Positions 36,428-45,424 of a stretch of 64,000 nt of DNA are shown one piece after another; positions within the stretch are counted from its first letter, which is position 1; every line of letters starts with the position of its first letter. Both the position numbers and the translations under genes were made by a program. The notes beneath the pieces are model-generated. The model made no database searches and was not told the DNA's origin. It saw nothing but the letters and a program-made list of their open reading frames with translations. Source of the stretch: JBFWUM01 sp050247255 (GTDB lineage Bacteria > Acidobacteriota > Vicinamibacteria > Vicinamibacterales > UBA2999); the NCBI GenBank assembly GCA_050247255.1, contig JBFWUM010000008.1, forward strand, positions 33,485 through 97,484, read 5' to 3'.

Positions 36428-37243
36428 ATGGCGGCGATTGTCTTCGACCGGGTGTCGCTGGCGTTCGATGACACGGTGGTGCTGCGCGACGTCAGCTTCA
36501 CCGTGCTGCCCGGCACGACCGCGGTGCTGCTGGGCGCCAGCGGCTCGGGCAAGTCGACGATCCTCAAGCTGATCCTCGGCCTGTTCAGGCCCGACAGCGG
36601 CGCCATCTGGGTCAATGGCGTCCGCATTGATGCGATGGCGGAGCGCGAACTGGTGGGACCTCGCGGTGACGTCGGGATGCTCTTCCAGGAGAGCGCCCTG
36701 TTCGATTCGCTCACGGTGGGGGAGAACGTCGGCTACCGGCTGGCCGAAGAGACCCGCCTGCCGGCCGACCAGGTGCGCCGGCGCGTCGAGGAGGTCGTCG
36801 GCTTCATCGGCCTGTCGGATTACCTCGACGCGATGCCGGCCGATCTGTCCGGCGGCCAGCGACGGCGCGTGGCCATCGCGCGCGCCATGGCGTCGAAGCC
36901 GCGCATCCTGCTGTTCGACGATCCGACCTCGGGGCTCGATCCGATCCTGGCGAAGACCGTGGACGACGAGATCATCAAGGTGCGTGATCTCGAGGAGGTG
37001 ACGACGGTCGTCGTGACCCACCAGCTGCCGGACGCCTTCTACATCGTCACCCACGAGGCGCGGCGCGACGAGGACGGCCGCATCACCATCGTGCCGGCGA
37101 CCGCCGCCAAGATCGCCGAAGCCGGCTTCCTGCTGCTGAGGGACGGACGCATTCACTTCCAGGGAGGCGTCGACGACCTGCGCGCCTGCGCCGATCCGCA
37201 CGTCCGGGGGTTCGTGACCGGCTGGGAGCCGGCCCTCGTGTAG
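36428..37243 (+). CDS. ABC transporter ATP-binding protein, MlaF-like
   Basis: The 271-residue ATPase has Walker A GASGSGKST, signature LSGGQRRRVAIARAMA, Walker B ILLFDDPTSGLDP and the switch His in VVTHQLPDA. It most resembles MlaF/Ttg2A, the ATPase of phospholipid or sterol retrograde transport, but its MlaE/MlaD partners are not adjacent, and it carries an extra segment after the H-loop (EARRDEDGRITIVPATAAKI). It may serve a membrane subunit encoded elsewhere. Confidence 0.85.
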   Translation: MAAIVFDRVSLAFDDTVVLRDVSFTVLPGTTAVLLGASGSGKSTILKLILGLFRPDSGAIWVNGVRIDAMAERELVGPRGDVGMLFQESALFDSLTVGENVGYRLAEETRLPADQVRRRVEEVVGFIGLSDYLDAMPADLSGGQRRRVAIARAMASKPRILLFDDPTSGLDPILAKTVDDEIIKVRDLEEVTTVVVTHQLPDAFYIVTHEARRDEDGRITIVPATAAKIAEAGFLLLRDGRIHFQGGVDDLRACADPHVRGFVTGWEPALV

Positions 37244-37261
37244 CGACCGCGCGTCACCCGT

Positions 37262-37299
37262 TGCGAAAGAGTCCCCGGTGGTGGTGAGGAATTCGCGCC
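37262..37299. promoter_or_regulatory. Tandem dyad-like sites upstream of HlyD/katG
   Basis: TGCGAAAGAGTCCCCGG (37262) and GGTGAGGAATTCGCGCC (37283) have centres about 21 bp apart. The first is very close to the reverse complement of the site at 2492. Confidence 0.4.
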
Positions 37300-37345
37300 A
37301 GCGGCGTGGCGCCCGGCGCGGCGCGGCGACCTGCCTGCCGTTGCG

Positions 37346-37360
37346 ACTGGCACGCCTTCT
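37346..37360 (+). promoter_or_regulatory. Possible sigma-54 promoter of HlyD/katG
   Basis: TGGCACGCCTTCTGA has a perfect -24 but GA instead of GC at -12. Predicted start about 37371, then GGAG and the ATG at 37389. Tentative. Confidence 0.35.
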
Positions 37361-37388
37361 GAGTCGTCGTCGTGATGGAGTGCGCTGT

Positions 37389-38525
37389 ATGCCCATCCTC
37401 ACACGACGGGTGCTTCGTTACGCCTTCTACGCCGTGGTCACGGCGCTTGCGGCCGCCACGGCCATCCTGGTCATCCGCCTGCCCCGGGCGGTGACTGTTC
37501 CCGTGGCCCGGATCGAGGTCGGTCCCGTCGAAGCCACCCTCCGCAGCGAGGTGCCGGGACTGGTGATGGCGCGACAGGTTCATTCCCTGCGCGCAGGAAG
37601 GGCCGGCAGCGTCGCCGAGCTGCTGGTGCAGCCGGGCGCACGCGTCACGCAGGGCACGCCATTGCTCGTGTTGTCGAATCGCGACGCGCTGGCATCGGTC
37701 CGCTTTCGCCAGCACCTGTTGGCCGAAGCGACGCGCGATGTCGTCGAAGACTGCGCCGGTGCGCGGCTGGCGGCGCGGCGCGTCGCCAGCGCACGGGCCG
37801 CCTCCGCCACAGGCGGGGGCTCGGCTGACGACATCAGGATCGCCGTCGCCGCGCAGGATGTCGCCAACGGCTTGTGCGAGGGCGCCATCGCCGGACGGGC
37901 CTGGGCGGTCACGGCCTTGAAGGCTGCCACCGAGACCCTGCAGGAATCGCGAGTGCGGGCGCCGTGGGACGGCGTCGTGCTGCGGATTCTCGTGTCGGAG
38001 GGGCAGCACATCGCATCCGCGGGGCCGCTCGTGGATCTGGCCAGGAGCGATTCGCTGTACGTGGCTGCGCCGTTCAGCCTGCCGGCGGCAACCGCGCTGG
38101 TGCACGGCGAGGCGGTCGAACTGGTTCGCCTCGATGGGGAACACTTCGCCGGGACGGTTGCGGCGGTCACGCAGGACGCGGACGGGGACGAAGGCTACGC
38201 GGATGCGTGGACGGTCGACATCACCATTGCGCCGGGGGCGCAGGACAGGCTTGCCCCAGGCGATGTCGTCGATGTCGCGGTAACCGCGCGTCGTGCATCC
38301 GTGATCCGGGTGCCTCTGGCTGCCATCACCGGCCGCGGGGAGGTGTGGGTCGTGCGCAACGGCCGCGTCACCCCGACTGCTGTGCAAATCGGGTTGGCCG
38401 ACGCCGCCGGCTTTGCGGAAGTCGTTGACGGCCTTCGCGCCGGGGATATCGTCGTGCTCGCGCCCGACACGCAGGCGCTGGCGTACGGCACCCGCGTGAA
38501 GCCTGTGTTTCTCAGCGCGCCATAG
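37389..38525 (+). CDS. HlyD/MFP-family periplasmic adaptor, orphan
   Basis: The 378-residue protein has an N-terminal TM anchor (about 10-32), lipoyl half-motifs (SVAELLVQPGARVTQGTPLL; ESRVRAPWDGVVLRILVSEG), a short helical region and a beta-barrel C-terminus (VIRVPLAAITGRGEVWVVRN). Adaptors normally pair with an RND or ABC exporter, yet katG lies 16 bases downstream and no transporter is next to it. The MlaF-like ATPase upstream is separated by a promoter-like gap. Confidence 0.8.
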   Translation: MPILTRRVLRYAFYAVVTALAAATAILVIRLPRAVTVPVARIEVGPVEATLRSEVPGLVMARQVHSLRAGRAGSVAELLVQPGARVTQGTPLLVLSNRDALASVRFRQHLLAEATRDVVEDCAGARLAARRVASARAASATGGGSADDIRIAVAAQDVANGLCEGAIAGRAWAVTALKAATETLQESRVRAPWDGVVLRILVSEGQHIASAGPLVDLARSDSLYVAAPFSLPAATALVHGEAVELVRLDGEHFAGTVAAVTQDADGDEGYADAWTVDITIAPGAQDRLAPGDVVDVAVTARRASVIRVPLAAITGRGEVWVVRNGRVTPTAVQIGLADAAGFAEVVDGLRAGDIVVLAPDTQALAYGTRVKPVFLSAP

Positions 38526-38541
38526 GGCGCCAGGAGCCGTC

Positions 38542-40749
38542 ATGAGCAGCGAACAGAAATGCCCGGTGTCACACAAGGCGCCTCAGGCCCGGTCGAACCG
38601 GGACTGGTGGCCGGAGCGGCTGGATCTGCAGCGGCTGCAGCAGAACCCTCCCGCGCGCAGCCCGATGGGCTCCGCGTTCGACTACGCCGAGGCGTTCAGG
38701 ACCCTCGACCTCGAAGCGGTCAAGCGTGGCATCGAATCGGTCATGCGCACATCGCAGCCCTGGTGGCCGGCTGACTACGGTCACTACGGCCCGCTGTTCA
38801 TTCGCATGGCGTGGCATAGCGCCGGCACCTATCGCATCAGCGATGGCCGTGGCGGCGCCGGGAGGGGTGAGCAGCGATTCGCGCCGCTGAACAGCTGGCC
38901 CGACAACGCCAACCTGGACAAGGCGCGCCGGCTGCTCTGGCCGGTCAAGCAGAAGTACGGGCGGGCGATTTCCTGGGCGGACTTGATGGTGTTCGCCGGC
39001 AACTGCGCCCTGGAGTCGATGGGGTTCAGGACGTTCGGCTTTGGCGGGGGCCGCGAGGACGTCTGGGAGCCGGAGCAGGTCGACTGGGGTACCGAGGAAA
39101 CCTGGCTCGGCGACTCGCGCTACAGCGGCGATCGGCAGCTGGCCAATCCGCTCGGTGCGGTGCAGATGGGCCTCATTTACGTAAACCCGGAAGGACCGAA
39201 CGGCGTTCCCAGCGCGCTGGCTGCGGCCGGTGACGTCCGCGAGACGTTCCGGCGCATGGCGATGAACGACGAGGAGACCGTGGCACTGATTGCCGGCGGG
39301 CACACGTTCGGCAAGACACACGGCGCGGCCCCGGCCAGCCACGTCGGCCCCGAACCAGAGGCGGCGCCTCTCGAACAGCAGGGGCTCGGGTGGAGGAACA
39401 GCTACGGGACCGGTGTCGGCGGCGACGCCATCACCAGCGGCCTCGAGGGCGCGTGGACCCCCACGCCGGTGAGCTGGGACAACAGCTTCCTCGAAACGCT
39501 GTTCCGGTACGACTGGGACCTGGTCAAGAGCCCGGCCGGCGCGTGGCAGTGGGTGCCGACGGACCCCGCGGCCGCGACCAGCGTGCCCGATGCTCACGAT
39601 CCCTCGACGCGCCACGCGCCGGTGATGTTGACCACCGATCTCGCGCTGCGGATGGATCCGATCTACGGGCCCATCGCGCGCCGTTTTCTCGAGCACCCCG
39701 ACGAGTTCGCCGACGCGTTTGCCAAGGCGTGGTTCAAGCTCACGCATCGCGACATGGGGCCCCGTTCGCGCTATCTCGGTCCCCTGGTTCCGCCGGAACC
39801 GCAGACCTGGCAGGACCCGGTTCCGCCGGTCATGCACGCGCTGATCGGGCCCACAGAGGTTGCCGAACTGAAGACCGCGGTGTTGGCGTCGGGCCTGTCG
39901 GTGCCGGAGCTGGTGTCGGCGGCCTGGGCCTCGGCGGCGACATTCCGGCAGACCGATAAACGCGGCGGCGCCAACGGCGCCCGCGTGCGGCTCGAGCCAC
40001 AGAAGGACTGGGAGGCCAACGATCCGGCGACGCTGGCGACGGTGCTGCGGACTCTGGAACGGATCCAGGCAACGTTCAACGACGAACATGCCGGCGATGC
40101 CGTCAAGGTGTCGCTCGCCGACCTCATCGTGCTGGGCGGGGGGGCGGCCGTGGAACAGGCCGCACGCGCGGCCGGCTACGACATCGAGGTGCCCTTCGCG
40201 CCTGGCCGCACCGACGCGGCAGCGGAGCAGACCGACGCGGAGTCGTTTGCGGTGCTCGAACCGAAGGCCGACGGCTTCCGCAACTACCTCTCGGACGGCC
40301 AGTCTCTGCCGGCAGAGCACCTCCTCCTCGAGCGCGCCTACATGCTGTCGTTAACGGTGCCGGAGATGACCGTCCTGGTCGGAGGCCTGCGTGCGCTGAA
40401 TGCGAACACGCGGCAGGTGGCCCACGGCGTGTTGACCGCACGGCCCGGCTTCCTGACCCCCGACTTCTTCGTGAACCTGCTCGACATGCGCACGGAATGG
40501 CGGCCGACCGCTGCGGCCGGAATCTTTGAAGGCCGGGACCGCGGCACGGGTGAGCGGCGATGGACCGCCAGCCGGGTCGACCTGGCGTTCGGCGCAAACT
40601 CCGAGCTGCGGGCGCTCGCCGAGGTCTACGCCAGCCACGACGCGGCGGAGGCGTTCGTCCGGGATTTCGTGGCGGCGTGGGTCAAGGTGATGAACCTCGA
40701 TCGGTTCGACCTGGCCCACCCGTCACCGGTCACGGTCGTCAGCGCGTAG
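38542..40749 (+). CDS. katG: Catalase-peroxidase
   Basis: The 735-residue bifunctional heme enzyme removes hydrogen peroxide. Distal residues R88, W91 and H92 (IRMAWHSAGTYR) and proximal H254 (IAGGHTFGKTHG) are present. The covalent Trp-Tyr-Met adduct needed for catalase activity is complete: W91, Y213 (MGLIYVNPEG) and M239, with the same spacing as in the mycobacterial enzyme (Y to M +26). The N- and C-terminal duplicated peroxidase-like domains are both there. The ATG at 38542 has AGGAG. Likely co-transcribed with the HlyD-type adaptor. Confidence 0.97.
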   Translation: MSSEQKCPVSHKAPQARSNRDWWPERLDLQRLQQNPPARSPMGSAFDYAEAFRTLDLEAVKRGIESVMRTSQPWWPADYGHYGPLFIRMAWHSAGTYRISDGRGGAGRGEQRFAPLNSWPDNANLDKARRLLWPVKQKYGRAISWADLMVFAGNCALESMGFRTFGFGGGREDVWEPEQVDWGTEETWLGDSRYSGDRQLANPLGAVQMGLIYVNPEGPNGVPSALAAAGDVRETFRRMAMNDEETVALIAGGHTFGKTHGAAPASHVGPEPEAAPLEQQGLGWRNSYGTGVGGDAITSGLEGAWTPTPVSWDNSFLETLFRYDWDLVKSPAGAWQWVPTDPAAATSVPDAHDPSTRHAPVMLTTDLALRMDPIYGPIARRFLEHPDEFADAFAKAWFKLTHRDMGPRSRYLGPLVPPEPQTWQDPVPPVMHALIGPTEVAELKTAVLASGLSVPELVSAAWASAATFRQTDKRGGANGARVRLEPQKDWEANDPATLATVLRTLERIQATFNDEHAGDAVKVSLADLIVLGGGAAVEQAARAAGYDIEVPFAPGRTDAAAEQTDAESFAVLEPKADGFRNYLSDGQSLPAEHLLLERAYMLSLTVPEMTVLVGGLRALNANTRQVAHGVLTARPGFLTPDFFVNLLDMRTEWRPTAAAGIFEGRDRGTGERRWTASRVDLAFGANSELRALAEVYASHDAAEAFVRDFVAAWVKVMNLDRFDLAHPSPVTVVSA

Positions 40750-40787
40750 ATGCAAGCGCTGCGTAGAGGGCGCGTCGCAGGGCGACG

Positions 40788-41255
40788 TCACGCGGGTCGC
40801 CGGTGATGGCTTGCCGTGACCAGCGATTCGACGACCCTTGGGGTCAGCCGAATCGGCGTGGACAGCGACGCCGACACCAGGCATGCACCCTCCGTCTTCG
40901 TGAGCGCGCGCAGCGCCAGTGCCTCGTCGGTGCCGGGCGCCACGGTCAGTCTTGCCTCGAGGAGGATCTCCGTGAACTTCGTGATCCGTCCGTCGCGGTC
41001 GACCACGCCGATCGCATCGACGGCGAGCGCGGTGTAGTCGAGATGTGAGGCCCGCGCCACGGCGCGGAACGTGAACAGGAAGCACGCCTGGACGGCGGCG
41101 AGGAGCAGGTGCTCCGGGCTCCACGCCGTGCCCGGGCCGCCAAACTCGACCGGCGGCTCGGTCTCGAGCGCCGGCTTGCCCGGGCTCGACAGAACGCCAG
41201 GACCGTCAGGCCCACCGTCGAGATGGGCTTCGTAGCGATGCGGAAACGGGATCAT
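40788..41255 (-). CDS. OsmC/Ohr-family protein
   Basis: The 155-residue protein has the OsmC layout, with two conserved cysteines (C58 in AVQACFLFTFRAVA and a second in GACLVSASL) that reduce organic hydroperoxides through a Cys-Cys cycle. The motif WSPEHLLLAA is typical of the OsmC-like branch. It lies 37 bases downstream of a USP on the same strand and converges on katG, so peroxide defence genes cluster here. Confidence 0.9.
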   Translation of the reverse strand: MIPFPHRYEAHLDGGPDGPGVLSSPGKPALETEPPVEFGGPGTAWSPEHLLLAAVQACFLFTFRAVARASHLDYTALAVDAIGVVDRDGRITKFTEILLEARLTVAPGTDEALALRALTKTEGACLVSASLSTPIRLTPRVVESLVTASHHRRPA

Positions 41256-41292
41256 CGGGTTCCTCCGAGCACGTCAGCACGTCGTCCGGCCC

Positions 41293-42183
41293 TCAGTCGG
41301 CCAGCTCGCGGTGCATCAAAACCGGGACGCGTGTCATCGAGGCGAGCCGATACGCGATCGCGCCCGGGATCCCGGCCTTCGATCGTGTCCCTCGCCGCCC
41401 GACGACCAGCAGTGGATTCCTGTCACCAAGCGGCATGGCCGCCTCGATCAATTGCTCGACCACACCGCCGCGCTCAACGCGGGTTGAGACGTGGACGGGA
41501 CTCGTGATCTGCGCCACGAGCCGGGTCAGGTCGGCTCGGGCTGCCGCCACCTGCGCGGCCACGACCTCCTCGGCATGTCGTTTCCAGGCCTCGGGCGCCG
41601 CCAGGTCGGGAACGACGTGGACGGCCTCGACCCCGGCCTGTAGCGGTCCGGCGAGCGCGATTGCGGCGTGCAGCGCCAGCACCGAAGGCTCCGAGAAATC
41701 GATGCCGACGACGAGCGGGCCGAGCCGGTCGTCGCACTCCAGTGCCGGCGCGAGCGACGCCCACCAATCGGGAACAACCAGCACGGAGCCGGCCGATTGC
41801 AGCAACACGGATTCGGCCACCGATCCGAACAGGAAACGCCCGGCCCCCGACATCCCGCGGGCGCCCAGGACCGTCAGGTCTGCGCGCATCCGGCAGGCGG
41901 CGTGGAGCAGGACCGTTGCCGGACGGCCGACGTTGACGAGCTGCTCCGGTGCGCATGCGGCGACGCCAGGCGTGGCGCCAGCGAACCGCGCCAGTTCGGT
42001 ACGGCACTCGGCCGCCAGGTCGACCCCGCCGCGCGCGGCCGCTTCAGCGAGCCGCGGCTCCTCCGCGTAGACGACGTGCAGCCGCGCCCCGCAGCGGCGG
42101 GCGATCAGTGCGGCGAGCATCAGCGCGCCCCGTGATTGTTCGGAGAAGTCGACGCCGGCCAGGATCGAGCGCGGTGGGAACAT
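41293..42183 (-). CDS. Tandem-domain universal stress protein (USP 3 of 6)
   Basis: The 296-residue protein opens with RSILAGVDFSEQSRGALMLA. The first domain has GARGMSGAGRFLFGS, the second the altered GRRGTRSKAGIPGA. It is closest to the USP at 22899-23789 (same altered second site), forming one sub-type. The ATG at 42183 has GAGGGG upstream and is preferred over the TTG one codon before. Probably co-transcribed with OsmC. Promoter at 42209-42223. Confidence 0.9.
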   Translation of the reverse strand: MFPPRSILAGVDFSEQSRGALMLAALIARRCGARLHVVYAEEPRLAEAAARGGVDLAAECRTELARFAGATPGVAACAPEQLVNVGRPATVLLHAACRMRADLTVLGARGMSGAGRFLFGSVAESVLLQSAGSVLVVPDWWASLAPALECDDRLGPLVVGIDFSEPSVLALHAAIALAGPLQAGVEAVHVVPDLAAPEAWKRHAEEVVAAQVAAARADLTRLVAQITSPVHVSTRVERGGVVEQLIEAAMPLGDRNPLLVVGRRGTRSKAGIPGAIAYRLASMTRVPVLMHRELAD

Positions 42184-42208
42184 CAAGCGGCCCCTCGCCA
42201 GGAGGCGC

Positions 42209-42223
42209 GCACTAGGCGTGCCA
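42209..42223 (-). promoter_or_regulatory. Sigma-54 promoter of the USP/OsmC operon
   Basis: Minus strand TGGCACGCCTAGTGC carries the consensus -24 and GTGC at -12 with exact spacing. Predicted start about 42198, 15 bases before the ATG. Confidence 0.55.
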
Positions 42224-42284
42224 ATCGCCGGCTCCGTCGGAGTGGCCTTGCGACGCGCGCGCGGGCCCTCAGGGCTGCGGCTCA

Positions 42285-42325
42285 GCGCAGATTTCTTCGC
42301 TCCCGTGTGGACTTCTTCGCGCGCC
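42285..42325. promoter_or_regulatory. 18-bp direct repeat with 20-bp period between divergent USP promoters
   Basis: GCGCAGATTTCTTCGCTC (42285) and GTGTGGACTTCTTCGCGC (42305) are the same site repeated exactly 20 bp apart, with TTCTTCGC in common. Sigma-54 type promoters point outward on both sides. Confidence 0.5.
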
Positions 42326-42381
42326 TGGTCTCACGCGCCGGTCGCCGCCGCGTCGGCCCCCGCTGGACCGCGCTCGTTCAC

Positions 42382-42397
42382 TGGTATGCACCTTGCC
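42382..42397 (+). promoter_or_regulatory. Sigma-54 promoter of the 42438 USP
   Basis: TGGTATGCACCTTGCC has GG-N10-GC with a consensus TTGC. Predicted start about 42408, 30 bases before the ATG. Confidence 0.5.
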
Positions 42398-42437
42398 GCG
42401 TCGAGCGGGTGAACACCCATGCCAGCAGGAGGCGGTG

Positions 42438-43328
42438 ATGATCCAAATCCGGCGAATCCTCTGCCCGGTTGATTTCTCCGTGACCTCCGAGCACGCCGTG
42501 GATCAGGCGCTCGTCATCGCGCACTGGTACGAGGCCGGGCTGACGCTGCTGCACGTCTTTGCCACCAGGCCGAGCCTGGATCTGCCGCCGATCGTGCTCG
42601 GTGACGCGGATCGGGAGCGGCTCCTCTCGGCCATGCGAACCATGACGGCGCGCGCGCCTGCAGGCGTCGCCCTCGAGTACCGGGTCGAAGAGGCCGAGTA
42701 CGTCGACCGGGAGATCGCGGCCCAGGCCGCCGCCACCCAGGCCGACCTGCTCGTCATCGGCACGCACGGCCGCTCCGGCATCCAGCACCTGCTGCTCGGG
42801 TCGATCGCGGAGAAGGTGATGCGCAAGGCGACCTGCCCGACGCTGGTGGTCCCGCCGCGCGCGCCGCACGTGCCGCCCGACACGCCGGTGCAGTTCAAGC
42901 GGATCCTGTGTGCGGTCGACTTCTCCGACAGCTCGCTGTCGGCGGCGGCGTTCGCGCTGAGCCTCGCGGAGGAAGCCGACGCCCACGTCACGCTGGTGCA
43001 CGCGATCGAACTGCCGCCGGAACTGCGCGAGAACACGCTGGCCGAGGACTTCGACATCGATCGCATCCACGCCGCGGCCGCGGCCGAGGCGCTGCGGCGG
43101 CTGCGGAGCCTGGTGCCGGAGGAGGCCCGCACCTACTGCACGGTCGAGACCGCCGTTGTCGAAGGACGCGCCTACCGGCAGTTGCTGCAGCGCGCCGCGG
43201 AAGACGAAGTCGGCCTGCTGGTCATGGGCGTCCACGGGCGCGGCGTCGTCGATCGGCTCGTCTTCGGCTCGACGACGCACAACGTCATCCGCGAGGCGCG
43301 CTGCCCCGTACTCATCGTCAGGAACTGA
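42438..43328 (+). CDS. Tandem-domain universal stress protein (USP 4 of 6)
   Basis: The 296-residue protein has two UspA domains, both with intact nucleotide motifs (GTHGRSGIQHLLLGS; GVHGRGVVDRLVFGS), so both may bind ATP. It opens with RRILCPVDFSVTSEHAVDQA. AGGAGG lies upstream of the ATG at 42438; an in-frame GTG one codon earlier is possible. Single-gene unit: the next promoter follows within 130 bases. Confidence 0.9.
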   Translation: MIQIRRILCPVDFSVTSEHAVDQALVIAHWYEAGLTLLHVFATRPSLDLPPIVLGDADRERLLSAMRTMTARAPAGVALEYRVEEAEYVDREIAAQAAATQADLLVIGTHGRSGIQHLLLGSIAEKVMRKATCPTLVVPPRAPHVPPDTPVQFKRILCAVDFSDSSLSAAAFALSLAEEADAHVTLVHAIELPPELRENTLAEDFDIDRIHAAAAAEALRRLRSLVPEEARTYCTVETAVVEGRAYRQLLQRAAEDEVGLLVMGVHGRGVVDRLVFGSTTHNVIREARCPVLIVRN

Positions 43329-43355
43329 GGAAAGAGGACCCTTACCCTCCCCCGG

Positions 43356-43391
43356 CGCGAACTTCACCGCGGCGGCGCGAAAAATTTCGCG
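43356..43391. promoter_or_regulatory. Tandem dyad upstream of the winged-helix/USP promoter
   Basis: CGCGAACTTCACCGCG (43356) and the near-perfect palindrome CGCGAAAAATTTCGCG (43376) start exactly 20 bp apart, 62-97 bp upstream of the consensus -24/-12 element. Confidence 0.6.
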
Positions 43392-43452
43392 CGCGCGGAG
43401 GGGGAGACACGCTCGGGTCTGGGGATCCGCAGCCGGGAGGTGTCTTTGGTGC

Positions 43453-43468
43453 TGGCACGTCGGTTGCC
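43453..43468 (+). promoter_or_regulatory. Sigma-54 promoter, best consensus match in the window
   Basis: TGGCACGTCGGTTGCC matches TGGCACG-N4-TTGC at every conserved position. Predicted start about 43479. Confidence 0.7.
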
Positions 43469-43514
43469 TCAGGTGCGGCAACCTTCAACCGAGGACCGAC
43501 GAGGAATGCCGACG

Positions 43515-43760
43515 ATGATTCGCCCCATGACCGAATACGCCCCCGCGCCCGGAGGCCATGCCCCCGAGCTGCACGCCCGCATACACGCCGAGTACAGCGA
43601 GATGCCGGGACTCAAGCTGACGCTGCGGCAGGCCGCCCGGCTGTTCAACCTGGACGTCGAGCACTGCCAGAGCGTGCTGACCGCGTTGGTCGAACGCGGC
43701 GCGCTCGCCAGCGCCGGCGGGTCGTTCGTGCGCGCCAATACCGGCCGGCGCCACATCTGA
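43515..43760 (+). CDS. Small winged-helix-like protein, family member B
   Basis: The 81-residue protein is homologous to that at 33680-33934 (EMPGLKLTLRQAARLFNLD, CQSVLTALVERGAL, GGSFVRAN). The predicted HTH-wing fold suggests a small DNA-binding or adaptor protein. ATG 43515 is favoured by AGGA 9 bases upstream; 43506 and 43536 are other in-frame ATGs. It is the first gene after the best sigma-54 promoter and probably shares a transcript with the USP 70 bases downstream. Role unknown. Confidence 0.6.
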   Translation: MIRPMTEYAPAPGGHAPELHARIHAEYSEMPGLKLTLRQAARLFNLDVEHCQSVLTALVERGALASAGGSFVRANTGRRHI

Positions 43761-43830
43761 GGCGGCGCAGGAGCGCGGCTCGCCGGCTACCAGACGCCGG
43801 TCGCCGCGCCGCGCCTCAGGAGACATGACC

Positions 43831-44712
43831 ATGATTGCCTTTCGTCGCATTCTCTGCCCGATTGACTTCTCGGCGCCGTCGCGGCACGCGCTCGACCACG
43901 CCGTGGAGATCGCGCGCTGGTATGGCGGGACCATCACGGCGCTGCACGTCATGCATCCGGTGCCGTACGCCGATCCCCTGATGGCCGGCGCCCTCGTCAT
44001 CACCCCCCAGGACCTCGAGCGCGCCGCGCAGGAGCTCACCCGCTTCGTCGGTGATGAAGTGGGGCAGACGCCGATCGACACGGTCGTTGCGCAGGGGAGC
44101 GCGGCGGCCGTCATCCTGGAACAGGCCCGGGCGCTGCCGGCCGATCTCGTGGTACTGGGCACGCACGGACGGCGCGGATTCGAGCATTTCATGCTCGGTT
44201 CGGTCACCGAGCGCGTCCTTCGGAAAGCGCCCTGCCCGGTGCTCACCGTGCCGCCCCGCGTCGCCGATGCCGTTGCGGTGGGGCCGGTGCTGTTCCAGCA
44301 GATTCTGTGCGGCGTCGACTTCTCGCCGGCCTCCGACACGGCACTCGCCTATGCCGCGTCCCTGGCGCGCGAGTCGCGCGCGCACCTGACCCTCGTGCAC
44401 GTCGTCGAGCCACGCCCGGTCTACGAGCCGGTGGCGGCAGGCGCCGCCGGTACGACGACGTTCGAAGAGGCGTTCGTCGCCGCGGCGACCGAGCGGCTCC
44501 ACGAACTGGCGCCCAGGAGCCCCCACGTGACGGAGGCGGTCGTGGTCGGCAAGCCGTATCGCGCGCTGCTCGAACGCGCCCGCCAGGACAGGAGCGATCT
44601 GATCGTCATCGGCGCACACGGCGGACTGGCGGACCGCATCGGGTTCTTCGGCTCGACGACCAATCACCTCGTCCGCGAGGCCGCCTGCCCCGTGCTGTCG
44701 CTCCGCGCCTAG
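43831..44712 (+). CDS. Tandem-domain universal stress protein (USP 5 of 6)
   Basis: The 293-residue protein is strikingly similar to the USP at 32789-33673 (IDFSxxSRHALDHAVxIARW; GTHGRRGFEHFMLGS; ending FGSTTNHLVREAACPVLSLR), so it is a duplicate. ATG 43831 is preferred because GGAG lies 8 bases ahead, while the ATG at 43825 would leave only 2. Both paralogs stand next to a copy of the small winged-helix protein, so the duplication probably covered both genes. Confidence 0.9.
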   Translation: MIAFRRILCPIDFSAPSRHALDHAVEIARWYGGTITALHVMHPVPYADPLMAGALVITPQDLERAAQELTRFVGDEVGQTPIDTVVAQGSAAAVILEQARALPADLVVLGTHGRRGFEHFMLGSVTERVLRKAPCPVLTVPPRVADAVAVGPVLFQQILCGVDFSPASDTALAYAASLARESRAHLTLVHVVEPRPVYEPVAAGAAGTTTFEEAFVAAATERLHELAPRSPHVTEAVVVGKPYRALLERARQDRSDLIVIGAHGGLADRIGFFGSTTNHLVREAACPVLSLRA

Positions 44713-44724
44713 CCTGGCGCCGTC

Positions 44725-45405
44725 TCAATCCGCGTCGGCGGCCGGGAACGGCACGACCACCAGCAAGTTCTCGACGTGCGTGATCCCTGGCGTGTGCAGG
44801 GCAGCGGCCTCGGCCGTGTCGCGTGCCTGCCATGACCGCACGTTGCCACTCAACGTGACCACGCCGTGATCGACGGTGGCCGTGACGGCGAGGCCGGCAA
44901 GGTCGGCGTGGCGCTCGAGCGCGCGCTGCAGCTCGCGCCGGGCGCTGCGCGCCGGCGCGCGCGGCACGACGATCACCCGGTTGACGATCGCCTGGAGCCC
45001 GGCGATGTGGCGCAGTGCCTTCTCGGCGAGCATCCACTGAAACAGCGTCGGCACCGTGCCCGTGAGCGTCACGTGGCCGTCGTGGACGACGGCCTGGACC
45101 GACTCGGGCAGGCCCCTGAGCCCCAACAGGCGGGCGGCGTCGGCCGCAATCTCGGTGTCGGTACGTTCCAGGCGCAGGCGCACCCGCACCTCGTTGGCAA
45201 CGGCGCGGACGCCGCGGACGCGCTTGGCGGCGCGCTCGGCCGCCAGCTTGCCGGCATAGCTGTCGGTGGTGCCGGTCAGGGTGACGACCCCGTCGTGCGC
45301 GGACGCGGCAATGGCGCTGGCCTCGACTTCCGAGTCCCACTCGAGCTGCCGCAGCACGTCGCTGCGCACCCGAAGGTCGGTGGCGTTGAGCAAGGCGGTG
45401 GTCAT
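44725..45405 (-). CDS. Triple BON-domain protein
   Basis: The 226-residue protein has three BON domains (about 12-80, 84-150, 155-222), each with the core G(V/H)VTL(T/S)G. No signal peptide is visible, so unlike OsmY it may be cytosolic. BON domains bind phospholipid or wall components and are induced by osmotic shock. It begins 19 bases after the stop of the PAS kinase on the same strand, so kinase and BON protein share a transcript. Confidence 0.88.
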   Translation of the reverse strand: MTTALLNATDLRVRSDVLRQLEWDSEVEASAIAASAHDGVVTLTGTTDSYAGKLAAERAAKRVRGVRAVANEVRVRLRLERTDTEIAADAARLLGLRGLPESVQAVVHDGHVTLTGTVPTLFQWMLAEKALRHIAGLQAIVNRVIVVPRAPARSARRELQRALERHADLAGLAVTATVDHGVVTLSGNVRSWQARDTAEAAALHTPGITHVENLLVVVPFPAADAD

Positions 45406-45424
45406 GGGGCCCTCCCGTTAGTTC

